From CAVPMN01 sp963706425 (lineage in GTDB: Bacteria > Actinomycetota > Acidimicrobiia > Acidimicrobiales > Acidimicrobilacustridaceae): a stretch of 36,617 nt of DNA. Position 1 is the stretch's first letter. Every line of letters starts with the position of its first letter. The notes under the pieces were generated by a model. That model worked only from the letters and a program-made list of their open reading frames with translations. It ran no database searches and was not told where the DNA came from. Made by a program: the position numbers and the translations under genes. Of this stretch, positions 8,664-15,188 are shown piece by piece. Where the stretch lies: positions 1-36,617 of the forward strand of contig CAVPMN010000002.1 in the NCBI GenBank assembly GCA_963706425.1, read 5' to 3'.

Positions 8664-10352
8664 CGGTCTTCACCGGCCCGCCCATCGAGGCGGCCGAGGG
8701 CATCGGCGCGTTGACGATGGGCGGGTTCCTCGACGAGGTCGGCGAGCGCCACGGAACGAACGAAGCGCTCGTGTTCGACGACCCACTGCTCGGAGGCGCA
8801 ACCGTGCGGTGGAGCTACGCGGAGCTGCGACGTCAGGCCTGGCAGGTGGGCCGGGCGATCGTGGCCGCAGGTGTCGAGCCGGGCGAGCGGGTCGGCATCG
8901 TCATGGCCAATCGCCCTGAGGCGGTGGCCGCGATCTTCGGCGCGACAGCGGCCGGTGCGGTCGCCGTGCCGATCTCCACCTTCGCCACCCGAGGCGAGTT
9001 GCGCGACATGCTGCAGCGCGCCGACGTCGTGCTCGTCCTGACCCAGGAGCAGCTGCTCGAACGCCGCTTCGGCGACGACCTCGCCGTGCTCGCAGGCGAC
9101 CTCCCAGTGGTCCGCTCCACGGTCGTCGTCGGCGCGTCCGCCCCGGGCGGCGACCAGACGACGTGGAACGACTTCCTCGCAGCTGGCGATGCCGTCGACA
9201 TCGCCACCTTCGACGCTCGGCGCGCCGCAGTCGCGCCCGACGACGACGCCCTCGTGATCTTCAGCTCCGGCACCACCAGCGCGCCCAAGGGCGTGCTGCA
9301 CGGCCACCGCGCCCCATGTCTCCAGTTCTGGATGCAGGCCAGACTCTTCGGCCGCGACGAGGGCACGCGCATGTGGACCGCGTTGCCGCTGTTCTGGACC
9401 GCCGGCCTCAACACCGCGATGGGCGCCACGCTGGCGGCGGGTGGCTGCTTCGTCATGCAGGAGACGTTCGAGCCGAGCACGACTCTGCGTCTCCTCGAGC
9501 GCGAGCGGGTGACCGAGCCCTACACGCTCCCCCACCAGGCGGCCGCCCTCGAGGAGCACCCCGACTGGGCCACCACCGACCTCTCCTCGCTCACCTGCGT
9601 GTTCGGCAAGTCGGTGTTCGCCCGCCATCCGACGGTCATCGGCGATCCGAACTGGGTGATGCCCGTGGGCTACGGCTTGTCCGAGACGTGCGCCTTCTTC
9701 TTCAGTCACCGCTCCGACACACCTCGCGAGCTCACCCGTCAGAGCATGGGTCGGCTGCTGCCCGGCAACCGGCTGCGGGTCGTCGACCCGGAAACCGGCG
9801 ACGATCTCGGCCCTGGGCAGATCGGTGAGCTGGCCATCGCCGGACCCACGCTCATGAAGCGCTATCTCGGCAAGGAGCCCGCCGAGTGCTTCGACGCCGA
9901 CGGCTACTTCCACACGGGTGACGAGGGCTCGGTCGACGCCGACGGCTACGTGCACTTCGAGGGCCGGCGCACCGAGATGATCAAGACCGGGGGCGCCAAC
10001 GTGTCGCCCGCCGAGCTCGAAGTGCAGCTGCGCGCCTGCCCACCGGTGAAGCTGTCGCGAGTGCTCGGCGTGCCCGATACCCGACTCGACCAGATCGTCG
10101 TGGCCTGCATCACGCTGAAGGACGGGGCCCGACGCCACCGAGGACGACATCCGCGGCTTCCTGCGAGACCGGGTGGCGCCCTACAAGGTGCCCAAACGCG
10201 TCCTCTTCTTCGCCGACGGCGAGATCCCCATGACCACCAGCGCGACGAAGGTGCGCGACGACGACCTGCTGGCCATCGTCGAGCGCCGCCTGGCAGCCAC
10301 ACCCGTCCCATCGACGACCAGGCCCGTACCGACGACAAGTGGAGACCGATGA
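8660..10352 (+). pseudogene. Acyl-CoA synthetase (AMP-forming), one apparent frameshift
   Basis: An ANL-superfamily acyl-CoA ligase. Motifs: FSSGTTSAPKGVLHGH (A3), GYGLSETCAFFF (A5), GYFHTGDEGSVDADGYV (A7), GRRTEMIKTGGANVSPAE (A8) and, after the frame break, TTSATKVRDDDL with the expected C-terminal Lys (A10). A surplus C in GGGGCCC at 10125-10130 shifts the frame; without it the protein runs to TGA 10350-10352 with about 563 residues. With it, the frame would fuse to the MaoC gene into one artificial 974-residue chain, which should not be annotated as a fusion. The start ATG overlaps the dehydrogenase stop by ATGA and the stop overlaps the MaoC start by ATGA, so translation is coupled across the operon. 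Confidence 0.8.
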
Positions 10353-11584
10353 GCCCCGAACCGACCTCGAACCCGGCCGACACCCTCGACGCGTCCGATC
10401 TCGACCAGTACATGGGTGTGCCCATGGAGCCGGGCGAGCTCAAGGAGCCGGTTGCCGTCAACGACATCCGCCGGTGGGTTCAGGCCATGCACTACCCCAA
10501 CCCGCTGCACTACGACGAGCGCTGGGCCGCCGAGAGCCGCTTCGAGAGCATCGTGGCGCCGCAGTCCTTCACCGTCGCCACCGACACGAGCCACGGTTGC
10601 TCACCGGCGCAGGTCGGCAAGATCCCCAACAGCCATCTGATCTTCGGCGGCGACGACTGGTGGTTCTTCGGTCCGCGCATCTGGCCGGGCGACCACTTCG
10701 TGTGCCATCGCATGCCCTACGACTACAAGGTCACCGACACCAAGTTCGCCGGCCCCACCTGCTTCCAGCGGGGCGACACGCTCTACATCAACCAGCGCGG
10801 CGAGCGCGTCGCCCTCCAACGCTCGACCGCCATCCGCTACCAGGTGCGCGAGGCGAAGGAGAAGAAGCTGTTCTCCGAGCCGAAAGAGCCCGAGTGGACC
10901 GACGACCAGCTCGCCGAGCTCGACGACCAGAAGCAGCTGTTCATCGACCAGATCCACTCGCTCGGCCACGACCCGCGGTTCTTCGAGTCGGTCAAGGTCG
11001 GCGACCAGCTCGCTCCCAACGTGCTCGGTCCGCACAGCCTGGCCAGCTTCACCACCGAGTGGCGCGCGTTCCCGATGACGACGTGGGGGGCCACCGCCAA
11101 AGGCCCGACCACCGTGCGGGCCGAGGAGCTCGGCTACACGAAGGAGATGGCCGGCTTCGAGGGTGACCGACGCATGGAGCGCACCAACCCCGAGCTCACC
11201 GACGGCGCCTACTACGGGCCCTCACGCGGTCATCTGCAGCCACGTTGGGCCCAGCACGTGGGGATGCCGCGCGGCTACGGCTACGGCGCGTCGATGGGCG
11301 CCTGGGTCATCGACTACGTGGCGGCCTGGGCCGGCGAGTGGGGCTTCGTCACCAGCTCGTCGGCGCAGTACCGCAACCCCGCCTTCACCGGTGACGCCAC
11401 CTTCCTGTCCGGCGAGGTCGTCGACACCAAAGTCCTGCGCAAGCGACGGCACCGGGTGACGGTCGCGGTCGAGCTGCGCAACCAGGACGACGCCATCATG
11501 GCCAAGGCCAAGGTCGAGGTGGAGCTGCCCACCGAAGCCGCCGACACCCCAGGAGCCGAGCACTCGGCCCCGAAGCCCATCTGA
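10349..11584 (+). CDS. MaoC-like double hot-dog dehydratase/hydratase
   Basis: A 411-residue protein with two hot-dog halves. The N-terminal half has AMHYPNPLHYDERWA (NPLH at residues 51-54), close to the hydratase-2 motif D-x-N-P-[LIV]-H, with the Asp position replaced by Tyr. A charged linker (EAKEKKLFSEPKEPEWTD) follows, then the second half with SRGHLQPRWAQ and GAWVIDYVAAW. Such proteins hydrate enoyl-CoAs or dehydrate hydroxyacyl-CoAs, and in actinobacteria are linked to catabolism of sterols and bulky acids. The ATG overlaps the preceding stop by ATGA, and the start is confirmed by the 4-nt overlap pattern of this operon. The missing Asp in the first motif means the active half is uncertain. 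Confidence 0.78.
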   Translation: MSPEPTSNPADTLDASDLDQYMGVPMEPGELKEPVAVNDIRRWVQAMHYPNPLHYDERWAAESRFESIVAPQSFTVATDTSHGCSPAQVGKIPNSHLIFGGDDWWFFGPRIWPGDHFVCHRMPYDYKVTDTKFAGPTCFQRGDTLYINQRGERVALQRSTAIRYQVREAKEKKLFSEPKEPEWTDDQLAELDDQKQLFIDQIHSLGHDPRFFESVKVGDQLAPNVLGPHSLASFTTEWRAFPMTTWGATAKGPTTVRAEELGYTKEMAGFEGDRRMERTNPELTDGAYYGPSRGHLQPRWAQHVGMPRGYGYGASMGAWVIDYVAAWAGEWGFVTSSSAQYRNPAFTGDATFLSGEVVDTKVLRKRRHRVTVAVELRNQDDAIMAKAKVEVELPTEAADTPGAEHSAPKPI

Positions 11585-11655
11585 CCCATGTCCCATAGGA
11601 TCTGACCGTCACGTCACCTTCGGGGCGCGGCGGCTGACCACATCAGGGGAGACCG

Positions 11656-12558
11656 ATGTCCGACTACCAGTTCCTCCAGTACGAGACGTTCGACGACGGG
11701 CAGATCGTGCGGATCATGCTCGACCGACCCGACGCCCGCAACGCGCAGAACCGCGGCCTGCTCGTCGAGCTCGACGAGGCGTTCCTGCGGGCCGAGGCCG
11801 ACGACACGTGCCGGGTGGTGATCCTCGGTGGCACCGGACCGCTGTTCTCCTCCGGTCACGACATGGGCTCGAAGGGCGCACAGGCCGAGTTCGCCACCCA
11901 CCCCTCCTACCGGATCAACGGCGCGACACGCGACGGCGCCGAGAAGCGAATGCTCCAGGAGTGGCACTACTACTTCGAGAACACGCGCCGCTGGCGCAAC
12001 CTGCGCAAGATCACCATCGCCCAGGTGCAGGGCACGGTCTTCGCCGCCGGCCTCATGCTGATGTGGAGCTGCGACCTCATCGTCGGTTCCGACGACGCGG
12101 TGTTCGCCGACGTGGTCGGCACCCGGCTCGGCATGTGCGGCCTCGAGTACTTCGCCCACCCGTGGGAGTTCGGCGCCCGCAAGACCAAGGAGCTGATGCT
12201 CACCGGCGACAGCCTCGACGTGCACGAGGCGCACCGCCTCGGCATGGTGTCGAAGGTGTTCCCGCGCGACGAGCTCGACGACCGCACCCTCGACTTCGCC
12301 CGCCGCATCGCCAAGCTGCCCACGATGACCGCGCTCATGATCAAAGAGAGCGTCAACGAGACCCAGGACAACCAGGGCTTCTACAACTCGCTCAACGCCT
12401 GCTTCACCCTGCACCAGCTCAACCACAGCCACTGGGCCGAGGTGCACGAAGACGGCTGGCCCGCGGCCAAGCCCGAAGACGGCATCCCGTCGTGGAAGGA
12501 AGCGCCTCCGATCGTGCCGGCGGAGAAGACGACGGTGCGCGCCGCCGACCCGGCCTGA
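11656..12558 (+). CDS. Enoyl-CoA hydratase/isomerase family protein
   Basis: A 300-residue crotonase-fold protein. The two oxyanion-hole segments are SSGHDMGSK (near residue 70) and VQGTVFAAGLMLMW (near 120-133). The usual Glu of the second catalytic segment is replaced: the stretch reads AVFADVVGTRLGM where a hydratase has a Glu after F-x-x-P. Some activity other than classic hydration (isomerase, hydrolase or a C-C bond step) is therefore possible. The tail of about 40 residues is longer than in minimal crotonases. AGGGGAGA stands 6-13 bases ahead of the ATG, a good Shine-Dalgarno sequence. A TANNNT box (TAGGAT, 11597-11602) in the 71-base gap could give the gene its own promoter. Confidence 0.82.
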   Translation: MSDYQFLQYETFDDGQIVRIMLDRPDARNAQNRGLLVELDEAFLRAEADDTCRVVILGGTGPLFSSGHDMGSKGAQAEFATHPSYRINGATRDGAEKRMLQEWHYYFENTRRWRNLRKITIAQVQGTVFAAGLMLMWSCDLIVGSDDAVFADVVGTRLGMCGLEYFAHPWEFGARKTKELMLTGDSLDVHEAHRLGMVSKVFPRDELDDRTLDFARRIAKLPTMTALMIKESVNETQDNQGFYNSLNACFTLHQLNHSHWAEVHEDGWPAAKPEDGIPSWKEAPPIVPAEKTTVRAADPA

Positions 12559-12727
12559 GTCGTACCCCTGCGACGTTCCATCTGCCGACACGCTCTACTA
12601 CCCGCGGGCATGTCAGCAGGGTGGTCCCTCGACGCTGCCCAGCTACAGCAGTCTGCCCGGGGCGTCGTTCCGCTCAGCCCACCGGGGTGTCACATACCGG
12701 CACATGGAGGGCACCCCCTCCGCCGAA
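12559..12727. other. Intergenic stretch left of the hairpin repeats
   Basis: No gene is supported here. The stretch holds a small perfect hairpin GGAGGG-CACC-CCCTCC (12706-12721) that may end transcription from the hydratase gene, though it is about 150 bases downstream and lacks a T run. Together with the two 44-bp hairpins it makes up the 324-base gap between the hydratase and the toxin-antitoxin island. Confidence 0.5.
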
Positions 12728-12771
12728 CCTGTCGCGTACTCGGGGGCTCCACACCCCGGATCCGCGACAGG
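12728..12771. repeat. 44-bp hairpin repeat, copy A
   Basis: The unit begins CCTGTCGCG and ends CGCGACAGG, a perfect 9-bp stem. Inside, CGGGG and CCCCG form a second stem around CTCCACA-like loop bases. GAACG follows directly, as in copy C. It lies between convergent genes, so a bidirectional terminator role is plausible. Confidence 0.85.
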
Positions 12772-12789
12772 AACGCTCCCTCTACCGAA

Positions 12790-12833
12790 CCTGTCGCGTA
12801 CTCCGGGGCCCCACGCCCCGCATCCGCGACAGG
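12790..12833. repeat. 44-bp hairpin repeat, copy B
   Basis: Second copy, in the same orientation, with its start 62 bases after that of copy A. It has identical 9-bp arms (CCTGTCGCG / CGCGACAGG) and exactly the same 44-bp length, but changed inner bases that keep the inner stem (CCGGGGCCCC part). Compensated inner changes suggest that structure matters more than sequence. Confidence 0.85.
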
Positions 12834-12853
12834 AGACGGACGGAAGCGACCGC

Positions 12854-12866
12854 CCCAGAACGCCGG
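12854..12866 (+). repeat. 13-bp boundary repeat, copy 1 (CCCAGAACGCCGG)
   Basis: First of three identical 13-mers, all in the same orientation. It lies 16 bases beyond the stop of the leftward HTH gene and marks the left edge of the toxin-antitoxin island. Confidence 0.7.
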
Positions 12867-12882
12867 ATGACGGACGGCGACG

Positions 12883-13092
12883 TCAATCGTCCACGCGTTC
12901 GACGATCCTCTTGACACTCATGTGTGAGATGCCGCTCTCCGCCGCGATGTCCCGGAGCGAGAGGCCGGCTCGATGAGCCTCGCGGATAGCGGCATCGCGC
13001 TTGGTGGTTGCGACATTGGCTGTTCGGGCCGCGTAGCGGACCAACTTCAACAGTTCCGTGTTCGTCGTGTCGTTGGTAGTGGGCATCGTCAC
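12883..13092 (-). CDS. Small helix-turn-helix protein
   Basis: A 69-residue protein. Residues about 25-66 form a likely DNA-binding unit: AIREAHRAGLSLRDIAAESG followed by ISHMSVKRIVERV is a clear helix-turn-helix of the kind seen in sigma region 4, resolvase tails and small regulators. The N-terminus (TELLKLVRYAARTANVATTKR) is helical and could dimerise. Start is GTG 13092, overlapping the stop of the 49-residue gene as GTGA, or ATG 13086. It forms a two-gene unit with that gene, divergent from the VapB-like gene. The pair could be an antitoxin/regulator with an unrecognised partner, or a regulator of the neighbouring modules. The function is not established. Confidence 0.62.
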   Translation of the reverse strand: MTMPTTNDTTNTELLKLVRYAARTANVATTKRDAAIREAHRAGLSLRDIAAESGISHMSVKRIVERVDD

Positions 13093-13238
13093 CTCTCATC
13101 GGTGCGGCCGAGGATCATCTCGATCATCAATCGGGCCTCTTGGACCCACGTGTCGCGAACCGGCTCGTCATCGGCGGATGCGTCAGCGGCCTCGGCGAGC
13201 AGCAGGCACACGGCCATCGCCTCGTCGTAGCTGAGCAT
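13089..13238 (-). CDS. 49-residue orphan protein upstream of the HTH gene
   Basis: I do not recognise this protein. It starts MLSYDEAMAVCLLLAEAADA, is acidic and helical (AVCLLLAEAADASADDE, then WVQEARLMIEMILG), and has no membrane segment or signal peptide. ATG 13238 is preceded by TGAGG; a GTG one codon earlier is possible. The stop overlaps the HTH gene start, so translation is coupled. A promoter with TTGCGT (13285-13290) and TACGGT (13263-13268), spacer 16, fits the unit. The tight coupling to an HTH gene inside a toxin-antitoxin island makes it worth testing as a toxin or antitoxin, which is inference. It could also be a remnant of a longer gene. Confidence 0.5.
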   Translation of the reverse strand: MLSYDEAMAVCLLLAEAADASADDEPVRDTWVQEARLMIEMILGRTDER

Positions 13239-13262
13239 CACCTCAGGCCGGGCACATCCCAC

Positions 13263-13290
13263 ACCGTAACAGATCGTTACAGCGACGCAA
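13263..13290 (-). promoter_or_regulatory. Promoter and operator of the 49-aa/HTH unit
   Basis: On the minus strand TTGCGT, 16 bases, then TACGGT. An inverted repeat GTAAC-N5-GTTAC (13266-13280) fills the spacer and touches the -10 box, where a repressor, perhaps the HTH product, would block polymerase. Confidence 0.45.
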
Positions 13291-13352
13291 CGGTGCGGGT
13301 GCCCCGAACCCGGCTTGGTGCCGTCTGCGCTGACGCCGCCGCGAAGCGTTCA

Positions 13353-13381
13353 TTGCGTTGGTAGGAACACGGTACTACCAT
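13353..13381 (+). promoter_or_regulatory. Promoter and operator of the VapB-like gene
   Basis: TTGCGT (13353-13358), 17 bases, TACCAT (13376-13381). The -10 box ends 7 bases before ATG 13389, so the transcript should be leaderless; no Shine-Dalgarno sequence is present. The inverted repeat TGGTAG-N10-CTACCA (13359-13380) covers the spacer and the -10 box, as expected for an autoregulating antitoxin. Confidence 0.55.
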
Positions 13382-13388
13382 CCGCGGA

Positions 13389-13643
13389 ATGGCCGTGAAG
13401 AAGCTGTCCGTCGCACTTGATGACACCGTCGCGCAAGAGGTCGCGCTGAGCGGCCGAGCGCCTGCCGGCGTCAGCGTCTCTGCCTGGCTCAACCACGCGG
13501 CGGAGAACGAGCTCGCCATCGAGGCCGGCCTGGATGCAGTACGCGAGTGGGAAGCCGAACACGGTGAACTGACTGCGAAGGAGCTCGCGGCGGCTGACAA
13601 GCTCCTCGACCGCGTCACGCACCACGCGCGCCGAGCGAGTTGA
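13389..13643 (+). CDS. Ribbon-helix-helix antitoxin, VapB-like
   Basis: An 84-residue protein. The start MAVKKLSVALDDTVAQEVAL is a ribbon-helix-helix strand and first helix (pattern basic-x-hydrophobic-S-V-x-L-D), and SVSAWLNHAAENELA is the second helix. The acidic C-terminal half would wrap the toxin. It is followed after 4 bases by a PIN-domain gene, the standard antitoxin-toxin order of VapBC. The promoter region with an inverted repeat overlapping the -10 box suggests autorepression by the VapBC complex. The start at ATG 13389 is supported by the -10 position. Homology to VapB is by architecture; RHH antitoxins are too short and variable for a firm family name. Confidence 0.75.
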   Translation: MAVKKLSVALDDTVAQEVALSGRAPAGVSVSAWLNHAAENELAIEAGLDAVREWEAEHGELTAKELAAADKLLDRVTHHARRAS

Positions 13644-13647
13644 CGCC

Positions 13648-14028
13648 ATGCCTGGCATCACCTACGACGCCGGCGCCCTCGTTGCTGCGGAGCGCGGCAA
13701 TCGTCTCGTGTGGTCTCTTCACCGGCGGGCACTCGAACGGGGACTACGACCGACGGTGCCGGCGGGTGTACTCGGCCAGGCGTGGCGCGGCGGCTCACAG
13801 GCCGAGCTGTCTCGTCTCCTCAAGGGCTGCCGCATCGAGACGCTGGACGAGACAAGAGCTCGAACGGCGGGTGATGCCTGCGGGCGCGCAAGGACTGCCG
13901 ACGTGATCGACGCGACCGTCGCCATCGGAGCGATCGCCCGCGGCGATCTCGTGGTGACTAGCGATCGCAGGGACATCAAGCGGCTCGCGAACGCCCTCGG
14001 CGCCTCCGTGGAGGTCGTCACGATCTAG
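13648..14028 (+). CDS. PIN-domain ribonuclease toxin, VapC-like
   Basis: A 126-residue PIN-domain protein. The acidic metal site is visible: D7 in TYDAGAL, D85 and D88 in TADVIDATV, and D106 in VTSDRRDI. The E of the second conserved position is not obvious; E15 or E53 may take it. PIN toxins cut tRNA or rRNA when freed from their antitoxin. The start is ATG 13648, 4 bases after the antitoxin stop. The last strand SVEVVTI matches the family end. The gene converges with the MazF-like gene, and one 13-bp boundary repeat lies exactly in the 27-base gap between the two stops. The toxin call is firm for family, less so for activity. Confidence 0.8.
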   Translation: MPGITYDAGALVAAERGNRLVWSLHRRALERGLRPTVPAGVLGQAWRGGSQAELSRLLKGCRIETLDETRARTAGDACGRARTADVIDATVAIGAIARGDLVVTSDRRDIKRLANALGASVEVVTI

Positions 14029-14041
14029 GCAGCTATACCGT

Positions 14042-14054
14042 CCCAGAACGCCGG
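14042..14054 (+). repeat. 13-bp boundary repeat, copy 2 (CCCAGAACGCCGG)
   Basis: It lies between the stop of the VapC-like gene (14028) and the stop of the MazF-like gene (14056), and so separates the two toxin-antitoxin modules. Confidence 0.7.
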
Positions 14055-14055
14055 C

Positions 14056-14382
14056 TCATCGGCAGTCGACCGCGACGGAGAGGGCGTTGCAGACCTCCCG
14101 CATTCGTTCGTCGCTGAGCCGTCCGAGACGGTCGATGAGCACGCCGAGCGACACGCTCTCCACCGAGTCGAGGTTGACCGCACTCACCTTCGGGACGGGA
14201 TCCACCTGTGGTTCGAGCACCACCTCACTCGGCAGGTGGCGGATCGTCGTCGTACACGGCGCGACGAGGGCTCGTCCGAGACGGGGGATCGCCACGTCGC
14301 GACTGAGCACGACGACTGGCCGGCGACCGACGGCGGGCAGCTCGCACCACCACAGCTCCCCCCGACGGGGCTGGTCGCTCAT
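14056..14382 (-). CDS. MazF/PemK-family endoribonuclease toxin
   Basis: A 108-residue protein with the MazF/PemK pattern: RRGELWWCELPAVGRRPVVV at the N-terminus (R21 is the likely catalytic Arg, in GRRPVVVLSRD), then VAPCTTTIRHLPSEV with the catalytic Thr/Ser region (T44-T46), and KVSAVNLDSVESVS, where VNLD is a typical core strand. These toxins cut mRNA at short sequence motifs and are held by a partner antitoxin. The ATG overlaps the stop of the upstream antitoxin gene by ATGA, which fits the classic order antitoxin-toxin and fixes the start. Confidence 0.85.
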   Translation of the reverse strand: MSDQPRRGELWWCELPAVGRRPVVVLSRDVAIPRLGRALVAPCTTTIRHLPSEVVLEPQVDPVPKVSAVNLDSVESVSLGVLIDRLGRLSDERMREVCNALSVAVDCR

Positions 14383-14615
14383 GATGAGCCAGCAGCGGCC
14401 CGGAACGAGGCCAGGTCGCCCCAGTCGTCGGGCTCATCGAGGGGTCGCTCGTCGTAGGCGGCGTAGGCCAGATCGACCTCAGCACGCCGGTGCTGGGCGA
14501 GGAGTGCGGCGAGCGCCTGATCCAACAGCGCAGCATCGGAGGTCGCCGCAGTCACCTCCCGAGCCTCGCTCAACAGGGCATCGTCAACCGTCGTACTCAC
14601 GCGTGTGCGAGCCAT
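14379..14615 (-). CDS. Antitoxin of the MazF-like toxin
   Basis: A 78-residue protein starting MARTRVSTTVDDALLSEARE, a ribbon-helix-helix type DNA-binding start, followed by a helix (LLDQALAALLAQHR) and an acidic tail with EPDDWGDLASF that would neutralise the toxin. ATG 14615 is chosen because the RHH pattern begins there; an in-frame start at 14657 would add 14 residues without a family match. It is coupled to the toxin by ATGA. No close Shine-Dalgarno sequence is seen ahead of 14615; a CATAGTCAT stretch just upstream may be a promoter element but does not fit the -10 spacing. Confidence 0.72.
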   Translation of the reverse strand: MARTRVSTTVDDALLSEAREVTAATSDAALLDQALAALLAQHRRAEVDLAYAAYDERPLDEPDDWGDLASFRAAAGSS

Positions 14616-14667
14616 GGCATGACTATGCCACTCCGAAGCCCTGATCACAACGCCCATCGGACGGTGC

Positions 14668-14680
14668 CCCAGAACGCCGG
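14668..14680 (+). repeat. 13-bp boundary repeat, copy 3 (CCCAGAACGCCGG)
   Basis: Right-hand copy, 53 bases upstream of the antitoxin start. It marks the right edge of the MazEF-like module. Confidence 0.7.
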
Positions 14681-14757
14681 GAAGCTGTCAGCCAGCGATT
14701 GCGCCAGAGCGGCGCACCAGGCGCGCTACGACCTGGGGGTCCCTGGGGGCGCCGGCA

Positions 14758-14779
14758 TGTCAGCTGAAAGTTGCTGACA
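14758..14779. other. Hairpin TGTCAGC-N8-GCTGACA
   Basis: A perfect 7-bp inverted repeat with an 8-base loop in the 166-base gene-free gap between the boundary repeat and the small conserved gene. TGTCAGC also occurs singly at 14686 and 12611. It may be a terminator for the leftward gene ending at 14847 or an operator. The rest of the gap shows nothing that I can name. Confidence 0.4.
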
Positions 14780-14846
14780 CGCCGTGAAATCTCCACCATG
14801 CCAGCGCGCAGGATTCCTTGGATGTGGGCATGAGAGGTCGCAGCCT

Positions 14847-15155
14847 TCAGTCTGACGACGGCAGCGGCTTGGCCCCTTTGATGGGCAAGGGCTCGGTGCC
14901 CACTGTCAGCGTCCCCTCGCCGCCTTTGCTGCACAGCACCTCGAGGCCCAACTCCTCGTCGGCATAGCGCTTGCCCAGCAGCGAGGCGTCACCGGTGGCA
15001 GACATCGGCAGGCGGTCACCGCCCGTGCCCGCTTCGCGCATCGGTTCCCCGCCGCACCGAAGGTCGACGTCGACATCGGCGCCGGGCGCACGCACCACGA
15101 CGACCTGCGTGTCGCACGTCGCGCTCTCGAGACGGGCACCGGGCTTGAGCTGCAT
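14847..15155 (-). CDS. Small conserved protein of acyl-CoA catabolic operons
   Basis: A 102-residue soluble protein without signal peptide: MQLKPGARLESATCDTQVVV, then LRCGGEPM, LLGKRYADEELGLEVLCSKG and a C-terminal KGAKPLPSSD. The conserved cysteines (ATCDT, LRCGG, VLCSKG) could bind metal. Proteins of this shape occur beside acyl-CoA ligases and amidohydrolases in actinobacteria, from memory and without a named function. ATG 15155 is chosen for the AAGGGA 7-12 bases upstream; the start at 15185 is less likely. It follows the synthetase stop by 33 bases on the same strand, as the last gene of the operon amidohydrolase-synthetase-this gene. Confidence 0.62.
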   Translation of the reverse strand: MQLKPGARLESATCDTQVVVVRAPGADVDVDLRCGGEPMREAGTGGDRLPMSATGDASLLGKRYADEELGLEVLCSKGGEGTLTVGTEPLPIKGAKPLPSSD

Positions 15156-15188
15156 CAGAGATCCCTTCGGTTCGGATGGGGGCACACG

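Noticed and set aside
8660..11584. A single 974-residue acyl-CoA synthetase-MaoC fusion protein
   Set aside because: The frame is continuous only because of one surplus C near 10129. The synthetase C-terminal Lys motif lies in the other frame and ends in an ATGA overlap with the MaoC start, so there are two genes.
11591..11615. Possible sixth copy of the 23-bp motif upstream of the hydratase gene
   Set aside because: On the minus strand it reads TGACGTGACGGTCAGA, but the GTTAG core is changed to GTCAG, the rest does not match and it points away from the gene at 11656.
12728..12833. CRISPR array
   Set aside because: There are only two palindromic units of 44 bp separated by 18 bases, with no cas gene; the third copy is far away. 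They are hairpin repeats.
12607..14764. 11-bp direct repeat GGCATGTCAGC (12607-12617 and 14754-14764) as target-site duplication of the toxin-antitoxin island
   Set aside because: An 11-mer pair over about 2 kb is expected by chance at near even odds, and no transposase or integrase gene is present.
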